Source of the DNA: Rheinheimera aquimaris
GTDB taxonomy: Bacteria; Pseudomonadota; Gammaproteobacteria; Enterobacterales; Alteromonadaceae
Assembly: GCF_020531985.1 (NCBI RefSeq)
Contig: NZ_JAJAVQ010000002.1
Coordinates: 1-64,000 of the forward strand
Length of the DNA: 64,000 nt
Direction: 5' to 3'
Part shown: positions 55,428-64,000 of the stretch, piece by piece
How the letters are laid out: the number at the start of each line of letters is the position of its first letter
How positions within the stretch are numbered: the first letter of the stretch is position 1
Translations under genes and position numbers: made by a program
Notes under the pieces: generated by a model
Databases searched by the model: none
What the model was told of the DNA's origin: nothing
Seen by the model: the letters and a program-made list of their open reading frames with translations, nothing else

Positions 55428-56303
55428 ATGTCGGTAAAGAAACGCGGCTTGGGCCGGGGTCTGGATGCCTTACTTACATCCAACAGAACCAGCAACAGCG
55501 ATACTGCCACTGTGATCAGCAGCGAACTGCAGCAGTTGCCGGTTGAATTTCTCAGCCCTGGCAAATATCAGCCGCGTAAAGATATGTCACAGGAAGCCTT
55601 GGAAGATTTAGCCAGTTCTATTCGTGCCCAGGGCGTGATCCAACCAATCGTTGTGCGCCCGCTTGCTAAAAACAAATTCGAAATTATTGCCGGCGAGCGA
55701 CGCTGGCGTGCCAGTCAGCTGGCGCAGTTGTCTGAAGTACCCTGTATTGTTAAAGATGTGCCGGACGAAGCGGCTGTTGCTATAGCGCTGATAGAAAACA
55801 TTCAGCGCGAAGATCTGAATGCGATGGAAGAAGCGGTAGCACTGGAGCGCTTACTGAACGAATTTGCGCTTACTCACCAACAAGTGGCTGATGCTGTAGG
55901 TAAATCCCGTGCCTCGATAACAAATCTGCTGCGTCTGAACCAGTTAAATGAAGATGTTAAATTATTGCTAGAGCATGGCGATATTGAAATGGGCCATGCC
56001 AGGGCTTTATTGGCATTAAAAGAGACTGAACAGTCTGATGCAGCACGCCTGGTGGCCGCAAAACAGCTTACCGTGCGGGAAACCGAAAATTTAGTACGAC
56101 GCATACTGGAACCTAAACCTGCCGTTGCCGAGAAACCTCGTGATCCGGACGTCATCTCACTGGAGCAGCGTTTAAGCGAACGTTTTGCCGCACCGGTGCA
56201 AATCAGCTACAACAGCAAAGGTAAGGGTAAACTGGAGATTGCCTACAGTAGCCTGGATGAGTTAGATGGCATTATTAGCAAGTTGAATGTAACTGAGCAT
56301 TAA
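55428..56303 (+). CDS. parB: Chromosome partitioning protein ParB
   Basis: CTPase and parS-binding clamp. The 291 residues start with the ParA-interacting basic segment KKRGLGRGLDALL, then the ParB/Srx domain with GERRWRASQLA and ENIQREDLNAMEEA, a helix-turn-helix (THQQVADAVGKSRASITNLLRL) split here between V and G, and a C-terminal dimer domain. Its targets are probably the two parS-like sites within recF. Confidence 0.97.
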   Translation: MSVKKRGLGRGLDALLTSNRTSNSDTATVISSELQQLPVEFLSPGKYQPRKDMSQEALEDLASSIRAQGVIQPIVVRPLAKNKFEIIAGERRWRASQLAQLSEVPCIVKDVPDEAAVAIALIENIQREDLNAMEEAVALERLLNEFALTHQQVADAVGKSRASITNLLRLNQLNEDVKLLLEHGDIEMGHARALLALKETEQSDAARLVAAKQLTVRETENLVRRILEPKPAVAEKPRDPDVISLEQRLSERFAAPVQISYNSKGKGKLEIAYSSLDELDGIISKLNVTEH

Positions 56304-56314
56304 TGCACCAAAAT

Positions 56315-56331
56315 GTACCAGAATTCTGTAC
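56315..56331. promoter_or_regulatory. Inverted repeat upstream of the atp promoter
   Basis: GTACCAGAATTCTGTAC is an almost perfect palindrome (one unpaired C). It lies 27 bases before the -35 element of the atp promoter. It could be an operator, or the 3' hairpin of parB; there is no T-run. Confidence 0.3.
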
Positions 56332-56357
56332 TATCGTAGTGCCGCCGCCGCTTTTTG

Positions 56358-56385
56358 TTGCAAATTAAAGGCAAATAAGTATACT
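56358..56385 (+). promoter_or_regulatory. atp operon promoter
   Basis: TTGCAA (56358-56363) and TATACT (56380-56385) are 16 bases apart and about 50 bases before atpI. This is the only good sigma-70 promoter I see before the operon. Confidence 0.65.
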
Positions 56386-56402
56386 TTCGCAAGTTTTCAT
56401 AA

Positions 56403-56428
56403 CCCCCTACAAGGGCGATTTCAGGGGG
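56403..56428 (+). promoter_or_regulatory. Hairpin sequestering the atpI ribosome binding site
   Basis: CCCCCT (56403-56408) pairs with AGGGGG (56423-56428). The GGGGG is the only Shine-Dalgarno sequence before the GTG start of atpI at 56436, so folding would hide it and keep AtpI synthesis low. Confidence 0.5.
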
Positions 56429-56435
56429 CTAAAAA

Positions 56436-56816
56436 GTGACAGATAAAAGTGTGGCTGAGCAACGAAAATCAGCCTATAAGCTGGTGTTGTGCCAGCTGGT
56501 AGTAGCCGGGGTTATCGCACTGGCTTTTTTTTTAGCTGCCGACGCAGCCGCGGCCAAATCTGCCATTAAAGGTGGTTTAGTTGCCGTGATACCAAATTGT
56601 GTATTTGCGTTTTTCGCGTTTCGTTTCAGTGCATTAGATAACGCAAATATTGTAGTGGCCGCCTTTATGCGGGGGCAGTCACTAAAACTAATTTTAACCG
56701 CTGTGTTACTAGCCGTAGTTTTTTCACAGCAGCAACTGGTACCTGAAGTGTTTTTAACCGGTTTTCTGCTCACTCTGCTAGCACAATGGTCAGCACCGTT
56801 TTTTTTTAAACATTAA
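56436..56816 (+). CDS. atpI: ATP synthase subunit I (AtpI)
   Basis: A 126-residue inner-membrane protein with four hydrophobic segments, the AtpI assembly factor that is first in the operon but not part of the final enzyme. The SAIKGGLVAVIPNCVFAFFAF segment, split here at V, is typical. It starts with GTG behind a Shine-Dalgarno that is locked in a hairpin, consistent with low expression. atpB follows by 14 bases. Confidence 0.9.
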   Translation: MTDKSVAEQRKSAYKLVLCQLVVAGVIALAFFLAADAAAAKSAIKGGLVAVIPNCVFAFFAFRFSALDNANIVVAAFMRGQSLKLILTAVLLAVVFSQQQLVPEVFLTGFLLTLLAQWSAPFFFKH

Positions 56817-56827
56817 CAATGGGATGA

Positions 56828-57691
<864 letters not shown>

Positions 57692-57700
57692 TTTTTTTAA

Positions 57701-57970
<270 letters not shown>

Positions 57971-58019
57971 TTGAAGGTTTGTGTTAATCCGAACAACTGT
58001 TAACTAAGGAGGAGCGGTC

Positions 58020-58490
58020 GTGAATTTAAACGCCACTCTGATCGGCGAATTAATCGCATTTGCGGTGTTCGTGCTGTTCTGTATGAAGTTTGTTTGGCCG
58101 CCGCTGATCAACGCGATCGAAGCGCGCCAGAAAAAAATTGCTGACGGTTTAGCAGCTTCTGATCGTGCGGAAAAAGACCTGGCTTTAGCCCAGGATAAAG
58201 CCAAAGATCAGTTAAAAGAAGCTAAAGCACAAGCGGCAGAAATTATTGAGCAAGCGAAAAAACGCGAAGCCAAGATGATTGATGAAGCCGTGCATAAAGC
58301 CAATGCTGAACGTGAAAACATTCTGGCGATTGGTCGGGCAGAACTTGAAGCGGAACGTAACCGTTTACGCGAAGAGCTGCGCAAGCAGGTTGCTGCTCTG
58401 GCAGTAGCCGGCGCAGAGAAAATTCTGCAACGGTCTATTGATGAAGCTGCTCACAGCGACATTCTGGAAAAACTGGTTCAAGAACTGTAA
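58020..58490 (+). CDS. atpF: F0 ATP synthase subunit b
   Basis: A 156-residue peripheral stalk protein: one N-terminal membrane helix (about 5-25) and a long, charged, Ala-rich coiled coil. The start is GTG, preceded by AAGGAGGAG, an unusually strong ribosome binding site that may offset the weaker start codon. The length equals E. coli AtpF. Confidence 0.97.
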   Translation: MNLNATLIGELIAFAVFVLFCMKFVWPPLINAIEARQKKIADGLAASDRAEKDLALAQDKAKDQLKEAKAQAAEIIEQAKKREAKMIDEAVHKANAERENILAIGRAELEAERNRLREELRKQVAALAVAGAEKILQRSIDEAAHSDILEKLVQEL

Positions 58491-58502
58491 TGAGGATGAG
58501 CT

Positions 58503-59036
58503 ATGTCTGATTTGACTAATATTGCTCGTCCTTACGCCAAGGCAGCTTTCGACTTTGCTGTAGAGCAAAACGCGTTAGATGCCTGGCTGCAGATGTTGGC
58601 CTTTGCTGCGGAAGTGGCGAAGAATGACCAGGTTGGTGCTTATTTAAGTGCCAATGGCGCTGCGGATAAGCAGGCCGGTCTGTTTATTCAGGTATGTGGT
58701 GAGCAACTCAATGAGCACGGCCAGAACTTTATTAAAGTGATGGCAGAAAATCATCGCTTGTTGGCGTTGCCTGAAGTGTTAACTGCCTTTGTTGCACTGA
58801 AAGCTGAATATGAAAAAGAAATCGACGTTACTGTGGTTTCTGCTACCAAGCTTTCTAAAGCACAACAGGACAAGTTAGCCACGGCATTATCGCAACGTTT
58901 GGCACGCAAAGTTAAATTGAACTGTAGCGAAGATCCTGCAGTAGTCGGCGGTATGCTGATTAAAGCAGGTGACATGGTTATTGATGGCTCGGTCCGCGGC
59001 AAGCTGGATCGTTTAGCAACTGCGCTGCAGTCTTAA
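58503..59036 (+). CDS. atpH: F1 ATP synthase subunit delta
   Basis: A 177-residue stator subunit tying F1 to subunit b. It starts with the family pattern [15 protein letters not shown], has the C-terminal signature [21 protein letters not shown], split here at K, and the length of E. coli AtpH. It lies 12 bases after atpF. Confidence 0.97.
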   Translation: MSDLTNIARPYAKAAFDFAVEQNALDAWLQMLAFAAEVAKNDQVGAYLSANGAADKQAGLFIQVCGEQLNEHGQNFIKVMAENHRLLALPEVLTAFVALKAEYEKEIDVTVVSATKLSKAQQDKLATALSQRLARKVKLNCSEDPAVVGGMLIKAGDMVIDGSVRGKLDRLATALQS

Positions 59037-59050
59037 TTGGGGAACAGAGA

Positions 59051-60592
59051 ATGCAACTGAATTCCACTGAAATATCAGAACTGATCAAAAGTCGTATTGC
59101 TCAGTTCGAAGTGGTCAGTGAAGCTCGTAACGAAGGTACTATCGTTCAGGTAACTGACGGTATTATCCGTATCAACGGCCTTGCAGATTGTATGCAAGGT
59201 GAAATGATTGAGCTTCCTGGCAACCGCTATGCTATCGCACTGAACTTAGAGCGTAACTCAGTTGGTGCCGTAGTGATGGGTCCGTATGCGGACTTAACTG
59301 AAGGCACTAAAGTAAAAAGCACTGGCCGTATTTTAGAAGTACCGGTTGGCCCACAGCTGTTAGGCCGTGTGGTTAACACCTTAGGTGCACCTATCGACGG
59401 TAAAGGCCCGATTGACGCTGCTGGATTTGAACCGGTAGAAAAAATTGCGCCGGGCGTTATCGACCGTCAATCAGTAGACCAGCCAATGCAAACGGGTTAT
59501 AAGTCTGTTGATGCGATGATCCCTATCGGTCGTGGTCAGCGTGAATTGTTAATCGGTGACCGTCAAACCGGTAAAACCGCGCTGGCAATCGACGCCATCA
59601 TCAACCAGAAAGGCACTGGCGTTAAATGTATTTACGTAGCAGTAGGCCAAAAGGCTTCTACTATCGCTAACGTAGTACGTAAGCTGGAAGAGCACGGCGC
59701 ATTGGCCCACACTATCGTGGTGGTTGCGTCTGCGTCAGAAGCGGCTGCACTGCAGTTCCTGGCACCTTACTCTGGCTGTACCATGGGCGAATACTTCCGT
59801 GACCGCGGTGAAGACGCGCTGATCGTATACGATGACCTGTCTAAGCAAGCTGTTGCTTACCGTCAGATCTCGTTACTGTTACGCCGTCCACCAGGCCGTG
59901 AAGCTTACCCGGGTGACGTTTTCTATTTGCACTCACGTCTGCTGGAGCGTGCATCACGCGTCAATGCTGACTATGTTGAGCGTTACACCAAGGGTGAAGT
60001 AAAAGGTAAAACCGGTTCATTAACCGCGCTGCCAATTATCGAAACTCAGGCCGGTGACGTTTCTGCGTTCGTACCAACTAACGTAATTTCGATTACTGAC
60101 GGTCAGATCTTCTTAGAAACTGACTTGTTCAACGCCGGTATCCGTCCTGCGGTGAACGCGGGTATTTCAGTATCTCGGGTTGGTGGTGCAGCACAAACTA
60201 AGATCATCAAGAAATTAGGTGGTGGTATTCGTCTGGCATTAGCCCAATACTCAGAGCTGGCAGCGTTCGCGCAGTTTGCCTCTGACTTAGACGAAGCGAC
60301 CCGCGCTCAGTTAGAGCACGGCCAAAAGGTTACTGAACTGATGAAACAGTTACAGTACAGCCCGATGTCTGTTGCTGAAATGGGTGTATCTATTTTCGCT
60401 ATCGAAAAAGGCTTTATGAAAGATGTCGACGTTGCCAAAATCCTGGATTTTGAAGCCGGCTTAATCGCTTTCATGAAAGCTGAACACGCTGAGCTGATGG
60501 CTGATATCGATAAAACCGGTAACTACAACGACCAAATCGAGTCTACGTTCAAAGCTGCCATTGATAAATTCAAGGCAACGCAGACCTGGTAA
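59051..60592 (+). CDS. atpA: F1 ATP synthase subunit alpha
   Basis: Non-catalytic nucleotide-binding subunit of the hexamer. The 513 residues equal E. coli AtpA. The P-loop is GDRQTGKTA (about 169-177), and the [31 protein letters not shown] region, seen in parts, is the alpha signature. It lies 14 bases after atpH. Confidence 0.98.
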   Translation: MQLNSTEISELIKSRIAQFEVVSEARNEGTIVQVTDGIIRINGLADCMQGEMIELPGNRYAIALNLERNSVGAVVMGPYADLTEGTKVKSTGRILEVPVGPQLLGRVVNTLGAPIDGKGPIDAAGFEPVEKIAPGVIDRQSVDQPMQTGYKSVDAMIPIGRGQRELLIGDRQTGKTALAIDAIINQKGTGVKCIYVAVGQKASTIANVVRKLEEHGALAHTIVVVASASEAAALQFLAPYSGCTMGEYFRDRGEDALIVYDDLSKQAVAYRQISLLLRRPPGREAYPGDVFYLHSRLLERASRVNADYVERYTKGEVKGKTGSLTALPIIETQAGDVSAFVPTNVISITDGQIFLETDLFNAGIRPAVNAGISVSRVGGAAQTKIIKKLGGGIRLALAQYSELAAFAQFASDLDEATRAQLEHGQKVTELMKQLQYSPMSVAEMGVSIFAIEKGFMKDVDVAKILDFEAGLIAFMKAEHAELMADIDKTGNYNDQIESTFKAAIDKFKATQTW

Positions 60593-60644
60593 TCAATGCG
60601 GGTGGCTTGCCACCCCATTCGTTGAATGAATCGGAGATACAGTC

Positions 60645-61508
60645 ATGGCCGGTGGTAAAGAGATAAAAAGTAAGATCGGGAGTATTAACAATACTCGCAA
60701 GATCACCAGTGCTATGGAAAAGGTTGCGGTCAGCAAAATGCGCAAAGCGCAGGACCGCGTAGCTGCAACTCGCCCATACGCTGAAGGTATGCGCAAAGTG
60801 ATTGGTAACGTTGCCAATGGCAGCCTGGAATACCGCCATCCGTATTTAGCGGAGCGTGAGGTAAAACGGGTTGGTTACATTGTCATTTCTACTGATCGTG
60901 GTCTTTGCGGTGGCCTGAATACCAACGAGTTTAAGAAAGTTGCCCTTGAGCTGAAAAGCTGGAAGGAAAAAGGAGTTGACGCCCAGTTTGCCGTTATCGG
61001 TAACAAAGCGACGGCCTTCTTCAAGCGTTTCGGTGGTAAGGTCGTCGCGCAACAGGCGGGTTCAGGTGACGTACCACGTTTGGCTGATGTGATCGGTTCG
61101 GTAAAAGTGATGCTGCAAGCATTTAACGAAGGCCGGATTGACCGCTTATTCCTGGTGTACAACAAATTTGTTAACACCATGAAGCAGGAGCCAGTGATCG
61201 ATCAACTCTTACCTTTGCCAAAAGCAGACATAGCACAGAAAGAGCACAACTGGGATTACCTGTACGAGCCGGACCCACAACCTATCATCGATATGTTGAT
61301 GGACCGTTTCGTCGAATCGCAGGTTTATCAGGGCGTGGTAGAGAACTCTGCCAGTGAACACGCGGCGCGGATGGTAGCGATGAAAGCTGCAACCGACAAC
61401 GCCGGTAACCTGATGGACGACCTGAAGCTGGTGTACAACAAAGCACGTCAGGCCGCGATTACCCAGGAGCTTAGCGAGATCGTCGCCGGTGCGGCAGCTG
61501 TAGGCTAA
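60645..61508 (+). CDS. atpG: F1 ATP synthase subunit gamma
   Basis: Central shaft subunit, 287 residues like E. coli AtpG. It starts with [20 protein letters not shown] and has [10 protein letters not shown]; the C-terminal helix contains the signature [11 protein letters not shown]...[13 protein letters not shown]. It is preceded by a 52-base gap with a good ribosome binding site. Confidence 0.98.
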   Translation: MAGGKEIKSKIGSINNTRKITSAMEKVAVSKMRKAQDRVAATRPYAEGMRKVIGNVANGSLEYRHPYLAEREVKRVGYIVISTDRGLCGGLNTNEFKKVALELKSWKEKGVDAQFAVIGNKATAFFKRFGGKVVAQQAGSGDVPRLADVIGSVKVMLQAFNEGRIDRLFLVYNKFVNTMKQEPVIDQLLPLPKADIAQKEHNWDYLYEPDPQPIIDMLMDRFVESQVYQGVVENSASEHAARMVAMKAATDNAGNLMDDLKLVYNKARQAAITQELSEIVAGAAAVG

Positions 61509-61532
61509 GGTAAACAGTTTTGAGAAATTTGA

Positions 61533-62927
<1,395 letters not shown>

Positions 62928-62950
62928 GTTCAGGCTTTAGGAGAGCGGAG

Positions 62951-63367
62951 ATGGCGATGACAGTGCAACTGGATGTAGTAAGTGCCGAAGAGAAAATTTT
63001 CTCCGGCCTTGTCGAATCCGTGCAGGTCACAGGCAGTGAGGGCGAGCTGGGTATTTTACCTTTCCACGCCCCGTTACTGACCACCCTGAAACCTGGCATG
63101 GTCCGTATCGTGAAACAGTTTGGCGAAGAACACGTGATTTACGTAGCCGGTGGCGTACTTGAAGTACAACCCGATACTATCACTGTACTGGCCGACGTTG
63201 CGGTACGCGGCGAAGACTTAGACGAGCAAGCCGCTTTAGACGCACAAAAACGTGCCGAAGAAGCGATGCAGCATGCTGGCGCAGACTTCAACTATGCTGA
63301 AGCTGCCGCGCAACTGGCCGAAGCCATTGCTCAGCTGCGCATTATTCAGAAAATGCGTAAAAAATAA
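62951..63367 (+). CDS. atpC: F1 ATP synthase subunit epsilon
   Basis: A 138-residue subunit with an N-terminal beta sandwich ([32 protein letters not shown]) and a C-terminal helical hairpin that can inhibit ATP hydrolysis. The ATG at 62951 gives the MAM start seen in E. coli and has GGAG seven bases before it; an ATG two codons later is possible. Last gene of the operon. Confidence 0.97.
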   Translation: MAMTVQLDVVSAEEKIFSGLVESVQVTGSEGELGILPFHAPLLTTLKPGMVRIVKQFGEEHVIYVAGGVLEVQPDTITVLADVAVRGEDLDEQAALDAQKRAEEAMQHAGADFNYAEAAAQLAEAIAQLRIIQKMRKK

Positions 63368-63385
63368 GTTCGGGTTCCGAAATAT

Positions 63386-63412
63386 AAAAAGCCACCTTAG
63401 GGTGGCTTTTTT
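63386..63412 (+). terminator. Rho-independent terminator of the atp operon
   Basis: An 11-bp stem AAAAAGCCACC/GGTGGCTTTTT with a 4-base loop ends in a T-run, 19 bases after atpC. Confidence 0.9.
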
Positions 63413-63596
63413 ATTGCCAATTTGTTTTTCAAACTGTTCTCATTCTATTTGGTAATTGTTTTATAACCAATAACTCTAAATCAAACTAATAGCGTCTTAA
63501 TTAGTATGACGCTTTGTTGTTTTATAAACAGATGATATATGTATAATAAAAGTTGACAAAATAATAACAATGTTTGTTTATTGGGTAAAACTGCTT

Positions 63597-64000
63597 ATGA
63601 ACTTAGTAAGTATTGGCGAGTTTACCGTCGACCTTGCAGAACGTCGGATTTTCAAAGCGGAAACTGAGCTGGCTGCAGAGCCTAAAGTTATTGAAGTATT
63701 GTGTTATCTGATTGAACACCGTGAAAGATTCGTTAGTCTGAGCGAATTACATGACTGCGTCTGGGTCGGCCGGGTTGTTACTGATACAGCAGTAAGAAGA
63801 ACAATAAGTAAATTACGCATACTGCTTGAAGACACTGATACAGATAACGCCAGATATATAAAATCCCAGATGAAGCGCGGCTATCAACTCGTTTGCCCTT
63901 CTACACAATCCAATCATAGTGCTGCTGCCATCGTGCCCACCGCATCCACAAATAAAACTTTTAATATACGAAAAAGCGGCTATATGGCGATATCCGGCTT
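63597..64000 (+). CDS. CadC-like winged-helix regulator, 3' end cut by window
   Basis: Only the first 134 codons are visible. They encode a Trans_reg_C winged helix (about 5-100): IGEFTVDLAERRIF, VIEVLCYLIEHRERFVSLSEL, WVGRVVTDTAVRRTISKLR and IKSQMKRGYQLV. A polar linker follows, and near the window end a basic then hydrophobic run (RKSGYMAISG) may begin a membrane helix. That would make it a ToxR/CadC-type membrane regulator. TTGACA at 63553-63558 may be a -35, but I see no clear -10 and only a weak ribosome binding site. The 184 bases before it are AT-rich. Confidence 0.72.
   Translation, partial: MNLVSIGEFTVDLAERRIFKAETELAAEPKVIEVLCYLIEHRERFVSLSELHDCVWVGRVVTDTAVRRTISKLRILLEDTDTDNARYIKSQMKRGYQLVCPSTQSNHSAAAIVPTASTNKTFNIRKSGYMAISG

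Overview
The window is chromosomal DNA of a gammaproteobacterium and contains its replication origin region. Protein sequences and gene order point to the Alteromonadales/Chromatiales border, close to Rheinheimera, Alishewanella or Arsukibacterium. This is inferred from protein character; there is no 16S gene in the window. Nearly every gene is intact and ordinary housekeeping. There are no tRNA or rRNA genes, insertion sequences, prophage genes or CRISPR arrays.

Region by region. (1) 1-12960: the block known from E. coli as yrdA-yrdB-aroE-tsaC-yrdD-smg-dprA-def-fmt-rsmB-trkA, with a truncated globin, hemF, purEK and a LysM lipoprotein interleaved. (2) 12985-21267: trkH (convergent with trkA), pepQ, slt, then fadBA with a candidate FadR operator. 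(3) 21268-24262: a structured inverted-repeat element, tusA, an AT-rich three-gene cassette (stand-alone GT51 transglycosylase, unknown membrane-anchored protein, Excalibur protein) and a double-receiver protein whose first receiver lacks the phospho-acceptor Asp. This is the most accessory-looking part. (4) 24310-31157: glyQS, then an unusual flgH-flgP-flgT-hypothetical cluster away from other flagellar genes, with a divergent winged-helix regulator. (5) 31218-41598: gyrB-recF-dnaN-dnaA on the minus strand and rpmH-rnpA-yidD-yidC-mnmE on the plus strand, separated by a 435 bp region holding the dnaA and rpmH promoters. Two parS-like sites lie inside recF. (6) 41785-50878: a histidine kinase, an MFS transporter, a PEBP protein, trxC, a DUF6702 protein with an M1 peptidase, and deaD. 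(7) 51042-56303: mioC, oriC, mnmG, rsmG, parA, parB. (8) 56436-63367: the complete F1Fo ATP synthase operon atpIBEFHAGDC, then the start of a CadC-like regulator cut off by the window end.

How it fits together. The origin is of the E. coli type: mioC, a GATC-rich stretch with DnaA boxes and AT-rich GATCT 13-mers, then mnmG. Initiator (dnaA), clamp (dnaN), gyrase, segregation genes (parAB) and the candidate parS sites all lie within about 25 kb of it. The dnaA promoter carries a perfect DnaA box between its -35 and -10, which suggests autorepression.

The observations most worth following are the AT-rich transglycosylase cassette, the orphan outer-ring flagellar cluster, the repeat-like palindromic element at 21.34-21.5 kb with a related fragment at 27.44 kb, the AGGGAT-loop hairpins before mnmE, and the hairpin that covers the atpI ribosome binding site.
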